Source: a bacterium (GTDB lineage Bacteria > Bacteroidota > Ignavibacteria > Ignavibacteriales > Ignavibacteriaceae). Taken from it: a stretch of 64,000 bases of DNA. The stretch lies in NCBI GenBank assembly GCA_016716565.1, contig JADJWC010000003.1, positions 62,001 to 126,000 on the forward strand, given 5' to 3'. A model generated the notes under the pieces. That model did not search any database. It saw only the letters and a list, made by a program, of their open reading frames with translations, and was not told the DNA's origin. The translations under genes were made by a program, and so were the position numbers. This document shows, piece after piece, positions 15,820 to 24,446 of this stretch; position 1 is the stretch's first letter; every line of letters begins with the position of its first letter.

Positions 15820-17388
15820 TTATTCTGTCGATACTTCAGGTGCAATGGAAGATTTTAATCTTACTTTCTGCTCACCTGTAGTTCTTAATCCAGCCCGATA
15901 AAGTATTAATGCAGGTATAAAGATTGCAAATATTTGAGATGGCAAAAATGACAATGTCTGAATTAAAAATGGAGCCTCACGTGAGATAAAGAATGGTGCG
16001 CCGATTAGCAGCAAGATTAAAATAACCATCCAGACACTGAAAACTTCACGATTAAGACAAACCAGTATGACAAGAGATACAAGGACATAATTTGCAGGTG
16101 CAAAAGGACTGACCAAGCTGCCAAGTGCTATCAGTGAAATCCAAACTGAAATTGCTTCAGTATTAGATCGAGGTTTTTGTCTTCCCGACCAGATTGCTAA
16201 AATTAAAACCATCAAAAGATGGATTGATGAAACAATTCTTCCAATCTCTAATGTCATTCCTGGTACGCCTAACCAGCCTAGTTTAAGAGGAAGACCGAAT
16301 GGTGACAGATTTCTAGCAACAGCAAAAGCTCTTGAAAAAGGTCCATTGCTGAATGCTTCTCCACTTGAAATTCGTGGAATCTCGTACTCAATAAATGCTT
16401 TGAATGAATTAAAACCAAAAACAAAAAAAGTTATTACCGTTAGAAGAATTACAAATCCGACAACCCAGCCTGCTTCACGAAATTTTTTACTCACAATTAA
16501 ATAAACAAATAAAATTCCCGGGAAAATTTTTGCAACTGAACTCATTGCTAATAACATACCACCAATTGGTTTATTGATGGGGAAGAAAGTCATCGCAATA
16601 ATGGATATAGCGATAATAATAATCTGTACGTTGGACATCTGAAGTCCAGCAAGTACTGGTAAAGAACACAAGATGAGTGGAGTCATTCCAATCATTCGCA
16701 TACGTCCTTCTGCTTCAAGGCGATAAATAATAAAACCAATAGCAGCCAGTAGTGATAAAACACTAAGGGAAAACCAGAGCATACGTAAGTCTAAGAAATC
16801 TCCTCCTACAACAGCTTTCGCCATAAATGGAAGTAAAAGGAAAGGTGGAGGGTAGTGATATTGATCTACGTTAAATCCATCGAGTTTTTGTCTAAAACTT
16901 TTATCTTTAATAAACCCTTCTCCAAAATACAATTCGGGTAAGTAAATATTTTTTTCATCTGTTGATGCAATACGCTCACCTTCACTGTAAGCTGTAAGGC
17001 AACAGTGCTCAACCATCCATTTATCTCCGGGAAATAGTGAGTACTGAATTTGAGATGGGTCAATCATAAAAAATGAAAGTCTTGTAATAAACACAATACT
17101 AGTGAGGGATATTAAAAGCCACGATGTACACAGTAAAGGTTTTCGCTTCCTTAATCCGATTAACTCAGCTGGCAATCGCTTTGTCAGCAACAACATGCCA
17201 GATAAAACAAACAGACCTGCAATAAGTAGTACAACAATCATTGGCAGACCTGTTGCATTTAAACCGACAAAAACAGCAAGGCCAATAACTAAATTGAATA
17301 TCACAGAAATAATCAAACGCTCAATTCCTAAATACGAGGCAGCATTTTGCAGATGTGAACTGTTAACGGCTTGCTGATTCTCTTTCAT
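15820..17388 (-). CDS. Polytopic membrane glycosyltransferase, GT87/DUF2029-like
   Basis: 522 residues with about 11-12 membrane spans. A large external loop after the second or third span holds the region around FNVDQYHYPPPFLLLPFMA (about 172-190), where an Asp/Tyr-rich YPPPF segment is typical of DUF2029 (GT87) polyprenyl-phosphate-mannose-dependent transferases. MSSVAKIFPGILFVYLIVSKKF is another family-like segment. It is predicted to add sugars from a lipid-linked donor to an envelope glycan on the periplasmic side. GAGGAA lies upstream of the ATG. It is a single-gene unit flanked by unrelated genes. Confidence 0.82.
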   Translation of the reverse strand: MKENQQAVNSSHLQNAASYLGIERLIISVIFNLVIGLAVFVGLNATGLPMIVVLLIAGLFVLSGMLLLTKRLPAELIGLRKRKPLLCTSWLLISLTSIVFITRLSFFMIDPSQIQYSLFPGDKWMVEHCCLTAYSEGERIASTDEKNIYLPELYFGEGFIKDKSFRQKLDGFNVDQYHYPPPFLLLPFMAKAVVGGDFLDLRMLWFSLSVLSLLAAIGFIIYRLEAEGRMRMIGMTPLILCSLPVLAGLQMSNVQIIIIAISIIAMTFFPINKPIGGMLLAMSSVAKIFPGILFVYLIVSKKFREAGWVVGFVILLTVITFFVFGFNSFKAFIEYEIPRISSGEAFSNGPFSRAFAVARNLSPFGLPLKLGWLGVPGMTLEIGRIVSSIHLLMVLILAIWSGRQKPRSNTEAISVWISLIALGSLVSPFAPANYVLVSLVILVCLNREVFSVWMVILILLLIGAPFFISREAPFLIQTLSFLPSQIFAIFIPALILYRAGLRTTGEQKVRLKSSIAPEVSTE

Positions 17389-17603
17389 ATTGCATTCCTC
17401 AATAAAGTTCTTTCAACTAAATCTTTGAAGGCTTTGATTACCTAAATTAAAATCAGGATTACTGATGTGCTGTCTAATACTGTAAATCAGTAAAGAAGAA
17501 ATTTGAAATGTAGCCTCGGGTTAATATTTGAAATTATTTTACAATTAACAAATAAACGTGGTGAATATTACCAAGGATATTTTAATCGGATTAGATCACG
17601 AAA

Positions 17604-18566
17604 TCAATTAATCTCAACAAAAACCGGTGCTTGGTTATACTGATAAGTTGTATCAGTTAATTGTTTAACTACTTTTGTTTCCCAGTTCATCAGCATTATG
17701 TGATATTGAGATTCATCAACATTCGCACTGTCATAAACTAACCACTTACCGTCTGGACTCCAGTCGTGCCAACCTTCATTTTCTTTACTGTCAGTAAGTT
17801 TCCATTGTTTGCTGCCATCGGGAGTTACTGCAAAAATATTATGCTTTCCATCCTGTTTGGAAATATATGTGATATAATTTTCCGTGGGGTGCCATCGCGG
17901 TGGACCGGCTTTGTAACCAAAATCTTTTACAGAAGGATTTTCAGCAGGATAAGTTGTGAGTTGTTTTAACTCAGAACCATCATCATTCATTATATATAAT
18001 TCTTCGTGAGCTGATCTGTCGCGTTTATTTTTCTGATAGGCGAAAACAATTTGCTTTCCATCCGGTGAAAAACAAGGATCGCGATATATTGCTGAAGTGT
18101 CATTTGTAATTTGATTGTAGCTACCGGTTTTTGTGTTAACGATGAATAACTGGCATCTGACTGACTTTCCAATTCTTCCAGCAACAATAAGTTCTTTGCC
18201 ACCATTTCTTCCGCCCATCCAGCTGTCTTCAAGCTGAAGGTTTGAGACTTTGCGGATATTTTCTCCATCTGGATTCATTTCGTATAAAAAATAATTTCTG
18301 TAAGCAGTATCCCTATCGCTTATAAAAAATAATCTGTCATTGTATGCGTAATATGTCCAGGCAACATCTTTATGATTTGTAAGATTTTTCTTTTCGCTGC
18401 CATCCATCTTCATGATCATGACTTCGTAATTATTAGGATGAATACTGTCCGGTGCGAATACATTGTATGCTATAAGGTATTCCTTTTTTGTTTCTTCTTT
18501 CTTTTGACAGGATAATATTACAAGTCCAATAACGACTGCAAAAAATATTTTCATACGCACTTTCAT
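17604..18566 (-). CDS. Lipoprotein with TolB-like PD40 beta-propeller
   Basis: 320 residues. The N-terminus has a lipoprotein signal with lipobox VILSC (Cys about residue 20). The mature protein contains repeated PD40/TolB blades: RDTAYRNYFLYEMNPDGENI, DPCFSPDGKQIVFAY, ELYIMNDDGSELKQLT, HNIFAVTPDGSKQWKLTDS and HDWSPDGKWLVYDS. It is probably a periplasm-facing lipid-anchored propeller for binding proteins or ligands; the partner is unknown. The start ATG overlaps the stop of the upstream DUF4287 gene (ATGA), which implies translational coupling. An alternative start is the second Met, MKIFF. Confidence 0.88.
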   Translation of the reverse strand: MKVRMKIFFAVVIGLVILSCQKKEETKKEYLIAYNVFAPDSIHPNNYEVMIMKMDGSEKKNLTNHKDVAWTYYAYNDRLFFISDRDTAYRNYFLYEMNPDGENIRKVSNLQLEDSWMGGRNGGKELIVAGRIGKSVRCQLFIVNTKTGSYNQITNDTSAIYRDPCFSPDGKQIVFAYQKNKRDRSAHEELYIMNDDGSELKQLTTYPAENPSVKDFGYKAGPPRWHPTENYITYISKQDGKHNIFAVTPDGSKQWKLTDSKENEGWHDWSPDGKWLVYDSANVDESQYHIMLMNWETKVVKQLTDTTYQYNQAPVFVEIN

Positions 18567-19138
18567 TTTTTGTGAGATCTGTTATACGATTGTTTCAAAT
18601 ATTCCAAAATATTTTTTTTTAACTGTTCTTTTTGAGTTATGATAACCATATGAGAAATTCTTGGCATTGGACCGGTTAGTTTTGATTTTTGTATTTCGTT
18701 ATTAAATTTTTGATCGCCCAAATCAAATCCAAGCCGGAGTTCAGCAGGTTTAATATTTATTGCGGCAAACTCTCGTGTCGCAGTGAATGATACATAAGTT
18801 TTTTTTGCAATCAATTTTGCATCAGGAAATTCTTTCAATATGGATGTTGAAACAAAATCGAATAAATTCCTCATTCCATCAGCTTTTGCAAATTGATTTT
18901 CAAGCAGATTATCTTCATTCTGATAGACCGGTTTTCCATTATTCAGGTAGATTCCAGCTACAAATGCTGCCTGCATATGGTTTAGTTTATGTTCCTTCTT
19001 CAGCCAGTTAAGAATTTCCATTTGCTTCGTAAAACCTTTTGGCTTTACTAAGGTTAACCACTGCTCAATAGTTTTTCCTGTTTTCTCTTTTGCAGTTTGA
19101 ATGAATTCCAGTTCATATTCACCTGATGTCTTTGCCAT
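18563..19138 (-). CDS. DUF4287/DUF5655 domain protein
   Basis: 191 residues from ATG 19138, chosen because GGAGGT lies just upstream. The longer frame to 19222 would overlap the DUF1761 gene. The N-terminal part (TAKEKTGKTIEQWLTLVK, then LNWLKKEHKLNHMQAAFVAG) matches DUF4287. The C-terminal half, with TYVSFTATREFAAINIKPAELRLGFDLG, matches DUF5655. The two domains often occur together in small bacterial proteins of unknown function that appear cytosolic. It lies two bases after the DUF1761 gene and overlaps the PD40 lipoprotein gene by four bases, so the three are probably one operon. Confidence 0.88.
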   Translation of the reverse strand: MAKTSGEYELEFIQTAKEKTGKTIEQWLTLVKPKGFTKQMEILNWLKKEHKLNHMQAAFVAGIYLNNGKPVYQNEDNLLENQFAKADGMRNLFDFVSTSILKEFPDAKLIAKKTYVSFTATREFAAINIKPAELRLGFDLGDQKFNNEIQKSKLTGPMPRISHMVIITQKEQLKKNILEYLKQSYNRSHKK

Positions 19139-19140
19139 GA

Positions 19141-19548
19141 TTACCTCCACGCTCCGAGTATAAATCCTATTAAAGTAAAATAGACAACGATAAATCCGCC
19201 GTTTATAAAAATGTATTTCCACGATCGCATTTCAAAGAGTGCAATGATCGTAAAAATTAATGCTGAAAATCCGAACCCTGCAAGAAAACCTGCAGTTGCA
19301 CCCCATACCATATCGGTTTTTGCATCACCAAGAAAGAAAGCAAGGTTGTAGCTGATTATCAGTGAAAATATAAATGTCAGTGAGTATGTTTTTGCAGGAT
19401 TAACTTTCTTCAAATCTTCATCTGAAAATTTGTTCTCAGATTTCCATGCATTGTAGAATAATGCCGGTGAATACCAAATTGCTCCGATCGCAAGATTAGC
19501 TATTGCACAAATGATAACTGCAAAATGATTTATATAAATATTTTCCAT
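19141..19548 (-). CDS. DUF1761-family membrane protein
   Basis: 135 residues with four predicted membrane spans. The first segment (NHFAVIICAIANLAIGAIWYSPALFYNAWK) carries the family feature IGxxWYSPxLF. Later segments are TYSLTFIFSLIISYNLAFFLG, GATAGFLAGFGFSALIFTIIALFE and YIFINGGFIVVYFTLIGFILG. The family has no established function. AAGGAG precedes the ATG, and it is first in a three-gene minus-strand unit. Confidence 0.9.
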   Translation of the reverse strand: MENIYINHFAVIICAIANLAIGAIWYSPALFYNAWKSENKFSDEDLKKVNPAKTYSLTFIFSLIISYNLAFFLGDAKTDMVWGATAGFLAGFGFSALIFTIIALFEMRSWKYIFINGGFIVVYFTLIGFILGAWR

Positions 19549-19615
19549 AGAGACTCCTTCAGATTTTCCTGCAAAAATAATTGATGCTGAAAAATGAGTA
19601 TTGTAAAAATTTTAC

Positions 19616-20434
19616 CTAACCGATTGGAACGTAATTAAGCTGATCGTTTTTGTTAAGCAGGTAATCGTTTGGTGTAAATCCTGAAAAGTTTTTGAAGTCA
19701 TGAATGAAATGTGCCTGATCATAATAGCCGCTTTCGAAAGCAATGTCCTGCCAGTTAATGTTTTTTCTTGATTCGATCTCTAATACGGCTTTCTGAAAAC
19801 GAATTACTTTTAAAAATGATTTGGGAGTCAGACCAACTTTCTCTTTGAATATTTTAATGAAATGTTTTTGTGAGTAACCGATATTATCACAAATATTTTT
19901 TATTGTTTTCTGATCGGGAGAATTCAAAATCCTGTTAACTGCAAAATCAATGACGGGAATAACATCGAGCTTGCTTTTGTAAAGTTTCATCAAATGTTTT
20001 TCAACAATGGCAAATTTTTGTGAAATATCATTTGCCGCTAAAATATTTTCTCGCAGGTTCAATATTTCATTTGTCAGAACGAGTTCAGCGTCAACTACGC
20101 TGTCTGTCAATTCGTTTAACGGCATCTGAACAAAAGGGAATGCTCTGCCTTTCTTTAAATTGACAATAAACATTTCGCTGTCTTTACCGGAAGGGATTGT
20201 GATGTAGTTATTCCTTATTCCGGAAAACCAAACATTCCTGCAAGCCTGTATTTCCTTTAATGTATCATTGTCATAGATATATTTTGGGTAATCGGTCAGA
20301 TCAAAAACGATATTGATATTTCCATCCGGTAGAAATCTGTCTAGTGAATGAATCGGGTTAAAATCTCTGTAATAAATAAAATTCTCAATGAAAAGGTTTA
20401 ATGGGTAAACCGGAGTGTGAATTTGAAAAACCAT
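19616..20434 (-). CDS. AraC-family transcriptional regulator
   Basis: 272 residues from the Met at 20434 (MVFQIHTPVYPLN), where similarity-like sequence begins. The frame extends to 20494 but the extra residues are low complexity. The N-terminal ligand-type domain includes RFLPDGNINIVFDL and WFSGIRNNYITIPSGKD, resembling DUF6597-type sensor domains. The C-terminal HTH_18 DNA-binding region includes IKNICDNIGYSQKHFIKIFKEKVGLTPK and DIAFESGYYDQAHFIHDFKNFSGFTPNDY. The target genes are not evident; the adjacent DUF1761 set is a possibility. Confidence 0.9.
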   Translation of the reverse strand: MVFQIHTPVYPLNLFIENFIYYRDFNPIHSLDRFLPDGNINIVFDLTDYPKYIYDNDTLKEIQACRNVWFSGIRNNYITIPSGKDSEMFIVNLKKGRAFPFVQMPLNELTDSVVDAELVLTNEILNLRENILAANDISQKFAIVEKHLMKLYKSKLDVIPVIDFAVNRILNSPDQKTIKNICDNIGYSQKHFIKIFKEKVGLTPKSFLKVIRFQKAVLEIESRKNINWQDIAFESGYYDQAHFIHDFKNFSGFTPNDYLLNKNDQLNYVPIG

Positions 20435-20565
20435 GCAGTTGAAATTGTTATTGTTAAAAAAAATTAATTGCGAATAAATATTAACAAACAGCAAGTATTA
20501 AAAGCAAATTTCAAGAGAAAAAAATAATAATGTGCAAATCAGACTCCGGTAAAAATTGGGATGAG

Positions 20566-20937
20566 TTAATCGCCTGTAGGAACAATTCCTTTATTCTCAA
20601 CCATCAGTATTACAGTTTTTTGTGGAGCACGTGTACGGTGAGTTACATTTTTAGTTACAGTTACACCCTGTCCCGGATTTAAATCAATCGTTCTGTCTTC
20701 AAGATCAACAAATAATTTTCCCTCAAGAACAAAAAAGAATTCATCATCGTTTTCATGCTTGTGCCAATGATATTCACCTTCAACAATTCCAACTCTTACA
20801 ACGCTTCCATTCACTTCTGTTAAAGTCTGGTTGAACCATTTATCTTTTGTTTCTTTCGCTATTTGAGGAATGTCAATCAGCTCAAAGTGTTTGTATTTGA
20901 TATCAAGTTTTGTAGTGTATGGATATTGGTTTGACAT
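20566..20937 (-). CDS. Cupin-domain protein
   Basis: 123 residues forming a single cupin barrel. Cupin motif 1 is EGEYHWHKHENDDEFFFVLEG (residues about 54-74, with the metal-binding His-x-His and Glu pattern), and motif 2 is LNPGQGVTVTKNVTHRTRAP (about 87-106). The protein may bind a metal and a small ligand, but no substrate can be assigned. It lies between the ABC exporter and the AraC gene on the same strand. GAGG precedes the start codon. Confidence 0.88.
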   Translation of the reverse strand: MSNQYPYTTKLDIKYKHFELIDIPQIAKETKDKWFNQTLTEVNGSVVRVGIVEGEYHWHKHENDDEFFFVLEGKLFVDLEDRTIDLNPGQGVTVTKNVTHRTRAPQKTVILMVENKGIVPTGD

Positions 20938-20954
20938 TTCATGCCTCAGAATTT

Positions 20955-22766
20955 TTAGTTTTCGGAAACTTTCTTTTCAATTAAAGGAGGATATGCTTCC
21001 GGCTTAGTTACTTCATTAGAAACTAACTCTCGTTCACCAATCTGTTGTCTCCACATTGCGTAATACAGTCCTTTTAGTTCGAGAAGTTGTTCATGTTTTC
21101 CTGATTCCACAATGTTTCCGCGTTCCAAAACATAAATACGGTCTGCATGCATAACCGTCGAAAGCCTGTGAGCGATCATTATCGTAATCAGATCTTTTCT
21201 CAAAGAAACATTTCGAATTGTTTTACTTATTTCTTCTTCTGTCAGCGAGTCGAGTGCAGAAGTTGCTTCATCAAAAACGAGCAGACTGGGCTTGCGAAGA
21301 AGAGCTCTTGCGATCGAAAGTCTTTGCTTTTCTCCGCCGCTTACTTTTATTCCACTTTCCCCGATTTTAGTATCGAGTCCGTTCTCAGCTCTTTCCAAAA
21401 GAGATTGAGCTGCTGACTTGTTCAACACTTCAAGGCATTCTTCATCCGTCGCATCAGGATTAACGAATAACAAATTTTCTTTTATTGTTCCTGAGAACAG
21501 TTGAGTATCCTGAGTTACAAATCCGATTTTTTCTCTCAACTCATCAAAATCAATCTGGTCAGATGGGATGTTGTTGAACAAAATTTTTCCCTGCTGAGGA
21601 GAATAAAGTCCTACCAGCAATTTGACTAATGTTGTCTTTCCAGCTCCGGAAGGACCCACAAACGCAACAGTTTCACCTTCTCCTACTTTAAATGAAATTC
21701 CGTTTAATGCATGACGGTTTGCTGATTGATGCTTGAATGCCACATTCTCAAAAGATAATGAATTTACCATTCCAAGCTTTACTGGTTTGGCAGGTTTACT
21801 TTCGATCGGTTTTGAAATTAAATCAGAAAAATTATTTAACGATACCTCTGCTTCGCGATAAATGTTTATTATATCTCCAAGGCTCTGAAGCGGACCGAAA
21901 ATAAAGAAAGAATAAATGAACAACGAGAAAAATTCTCCGACAGTAATGTGCTGGGTGAAAATCAGGTAGAGCATTACAAAAAGAATCGTGGTCCGAATAA
22001 AGTTTACAGTTGTTCCCTGTAGAAAACTTAGTGTCCGGATGTAGCGTACTTTTTTTAACTCAAGTGCAAGAATTTTATCTGTGCTTGAATTCAGTCTGTT
22101 GATTTCCTGCTGACCGAGTCCAAGACTTTTTACAAGCTCAATATTTCTTAATGATTCAGTTGTTGAGCCTGCAAGTGAAGTGGTTTCAGTTACAATCACC
22201 TTTTGTATTTTTTTTATTTTTTTTCCAAGGATTGAACTGACTAGTCCAATTATCGGTATCGAGGAGAAAAATATCGGTGCAATAACCCAGGATACACTTA
22301 TTGCATAAATAGTAACGAACACTACTCCAACAAGTGTGGTAAACAAAATATTTACTGAAGCAGAAATTAACTTTTCGGTATCAGTTCTGACTTTTTGCAG
22401 AATACCAAGTGTTGTCCCGCTACGTTGATCCTCAAATTCAGAGAAGGGAAGAAGAAGCGAATGGCGGATTCCATCCGTATATATTTTAGCGCCAAGCTTT
22501 TGTGTGATAACGTTTACATAGTAATCCTGAAAATTCTTTGCTACCCTTGAAACGAAAGCAACTCCAACTGCGGCAGCCAGAAGTAAAACAACTCCTTTGA
22601 TAAACTGTTCGGTGGTATAATGATCATACTTCGTGGCGTACTCATCGATTACAATCCTGAATATCCACGGATCAAGCATGGAAAAGATCTGGTTTATTGC
22701 TGCAAGTAATAATGCGAACAATACCAGTCTCCAGTAATTTTTAAGATATGAAAGCAATAACCTCAT
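20955..22766 (-). CDS. ABC exporter with fused membrane and ATPase domains
   Basis: 603 residues from ATG 22766. A TTG at 22778 is also in frame. The N-terminal half is a six-helix ABC exporter membrane domain (about 1-310). The ATPase domain holds Walker A GPSGAGKTTLVKLL near 372-385, Q-loop VTQDTQLF, signature VSGGEKQRLSIARALL near 475-490, Walker B LLVFDEATSALDS and H-loop AHRLST. It is probably a homodimeric lipid or drug exporter of the MsbA/MDR type. The substrate is not determined by sequence. Confidence 0.93.
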   Translation of the reverse strand: MRLLLSYLKNYWRLVLFALLLAAINQIFSMLDPWIFRIVIDEYATKYDHYTTEQFIKGVVLLLAAAVGVAFVSRVAKNFQDYYVNVITQKLGAKIYTDGIRHSLLLPFSEFEDQRSGTTLGILQKVRTDTEKLISASVNILFTTLVGVVFVTIYAISVSWVIAPIFFSSIPIIGLVSSILGKKIKKIQKVIVTETTSLAGSTTESLRNIELVKSLGLGQQEINRLNSSTDKILALELKKVRYIRTLSFLQGTTVNFIRTTILFVMLYLIFTQHITVGEFFSLFIYSFFIFGPLQSLGDIINIYREAEVSLNNFSDLISKPIESKPAKPVKLGMVNSLSFENVAFKHQSANRHALNGISFKVGEGETVAFVGPSGAGKTTLVKLLVGLYSPQQGKILFNNIPSDQIDFDELREKIGFVTQDTQLFSGTIKENLLFVNPDATDEECLEVLNKSAAQSLLERAENGLDTKIGESGIKVSGGEKQRLSIARALLRKPSLLVFDEATSALDSLTEEEISKTIRNVSLRKDLITIMIAHRLSTVMHADRIYVLERGNIVESGKHEQLLELKGLYYAMWRQQIGERELVSNEVTKPEAYPPLIEKKVSEN

Positions 22767-22901
22767 TAATGGCTGCAAAGATATGAATTAATTTTTCTAT
22801 TCCGAGAGGCTAAAATCACAGACCGCCTGTCACAATAACTAACACAGATATAGTTACTTTCCTTTAAATTTATTGTGAAAATTTATTTTAAAAGGAATTT
22901 T

Positions 22902-24359
22902 ATGAAAACTTCTATTATTGTATTAATAGTTCTTATTATCACTTCTCTTAACTTAAGTTTTACATTCGATAATTCAACTAGTAAAAAAGAATTTGTTCAG
23001 CAGGAACAATTTGAGCCGGAAGGAAGCTGGGGCGGTATACTCAAAATCTCATCAGCAAAATTGAAAGTTATTTTTAATGTTTCGAAAAATGTATCTGGAA
23101 ATTTGACCGCAACGTTAGATAGTCCTGATCAGGGTGCTTATGGTATAGCTGTTAATGAGGTCATCGTAAAAGATGATTCGATAAAATTTATTATTCGACT
23201 AATTAATGGATACTATGAAGGGAAATATATTTCTGATAGTATGATGATTTCGGGAGTATGGAACCAGGCAGGAATGTCTTTACCTCTTGAATTAAAAAAA
23301 TCAGAAAAAGTCGAACAGCCAAAACGGCCGCAAGAACCTAAAGAACCTTTTCCTTATAATAGTGAAGAAGTGAAATTTATCAATCCAGAAACAGGTAATA
23401 CACTTGCCGGAACATTAACTCAGCCGGAAGGAGTTGGACCATTCACTGCTGTAATTCTTGTGAGTGGTTCAGGACCACAGAATCGTGATGAAGAACTACT
23501 CGGACACAAACCTTTTTTAGTTCTTGCTGATTATTTAACTCGTCGTGGAATAGCAGTTTTAAGATACGATGACAGAGGCATTGGTGAATCAACCGGTGAT
23601 TTCAGGAGCGCAACGAGTGAAGATTTTGCTCAAGATGCTTTAGCTGCAGTGGCTTTTCTAAAAACAAAAAATGAAATAGATAAAATCGGAATTGCTGGTC
23701 ATAGTGAAGGAGGGCTAATCGCACCAATGGCTGCAGTTCAATCAGAAGATGTTGACTTTATTGTTCTCATGGCTGGACCAGGTCTACGCGGCGATTCAAT
23801 TCTAATGCTTCAAACTGAATTAATAATGAAAGCTAACGGCGAGAGTGAAGAATTCATTCAGAGAGACCTGAAAGTCTACCGAAAGATTTACAACGAAATT
23901 CTCTCAGAAAAAAGTGATGAAGAACTGAAAGCAAGTTTGACATCAATACTGACCGCGGCATATGATCTGTTGTCTGAAAAGGAAAAAGAGGATGCAGGAG
24001 ACAAAGAAATGTTTATTGATGGTCAGATTAAAATCATGCTTGGACCATGGTTCAGATATTTTATTAATTATGATCCTTATCCAACATTGAAAGAAGTAAA
24101 ATGTCCTGTTCTAGCAATTAATGGTGAAAAAGATTTACAAGTACCTTCGAAAGAAAATCTTTCTGCAATTGAACAAGCTTTGAAGGAAGGTGGCAATAAA
24201 AATTATAAAATTGTGGAGATGCCAGGATTGAATCACCTTTTTCAGAAAAGTAAAACCGGTGCTCCGATTGAATATGGAAACATCGAAGAAACTTTTTCTG
24301 AAGATGCAATGAAAATTATCGCCGATTGGATTAATCAAGAGATGAAAAAAGTTGACTAA
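22902..24359 (+). CDS. Exported alpha/beta-hydrolase with N-terminal accessory domain
   Basis: 485 residues from ATG 22902, chosen because AAAGGAA lies just upstream. An earlier in-frame start at 22875 lacks this site. A signal peptide (IIVLIVLIITSLNLSF) is followed by an N-terminal beta-rich domain (about 30-130) and a serine hydrolase domain. The nucleophile elbow is AGHSEGG near residue 267, preceded by VSGSGPQNRDEE and DDRGIGES. A late Asp (NGEKDLQVP) and His (PGLNHLFQ) complete the triad. It is probably an extracytoplasmic esterase or peptidase-like enzyme. Confidence 0.88.
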   Translation: MKTSIIVLIVLIITSLNLSFTFDNSTSKKEFVQQEQFEPEGSWGGILKISSAKLKVIFNVSKNVSGNLTATLDSPDQGAYGIAVNEVIVKDDSIKFIIRLINGYYEGKYISDSMMISGVWNQAGMSLPLELKKSEKVEQPKRPQEPKEPFPYNSEEVKFINPETGNTLAGTLTQPEGVGPFTAVILVSGSGPQNRDEELLGHKPFLVLADYLTRRGIAVLRYDDRGIGESTGDFRSATSEDFAQDALAAVAFLKTKNEIDKIGIAGHSEGGLIAPMAAVQSEDVDFIVLMAGPGLRGDSILMLQTELIMKANGESEEFIQRDLKVYRKIYNEILSEKSDEELKASLTSILTAAYDLLSEKEKEDAGDKEMFIDGQIKIMLGPWFRYFINYDPYPTLKEVKCPVLAINGEKDLQVPSKENLSAIEQALKEGGNKNYKIVEMPGLNHLFQKSKTGAPIEYGNIEETFSEDAMKIIADWINQEMKKVD

Positions 24360-24361
24360 AA

Positions 24362-24385
24362 GAGAATTGTCTATTCTCGTTTTTA
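24362..24385 (+). terminator. Weak terminator after the alpha/beta-hydrolase gene
   Basis: GAGAA (24362-24366) pairs with TTCTC (24374-24378) and is followed by GTTTTTAT, three bases after the stop codon. The stem is only 5 bp. Confidence 0.4.
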
Positions 24386-24400
24386 TAAAATTATATTCAG

Positions 24401-24423
24401 AAGGATGGATTAATACCATCCTT
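24401..24423. terminator. Hairpin between convergent genes
   Basis: AAGGATGG (24401-24408) and CCATCCTT (24416-24423) form an 8-bp stem with a 7-base loop between the hydrolase gene and the minus-strand membrane-protein gene. There is no strong T run directly after the stem on either strand. Confidence 0.5.
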
Positions 24424-24446
24424 CCCCTTAATAAATTTGCTCAGGC

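Noticed and set aside
17389..17603. Possible small RNA or gene in the gap after the GT87-like gene start
   Set aside because: No coding frame, stable hairpin or tRNA-like pattern was seen in this 215-base AT-rich stretch.
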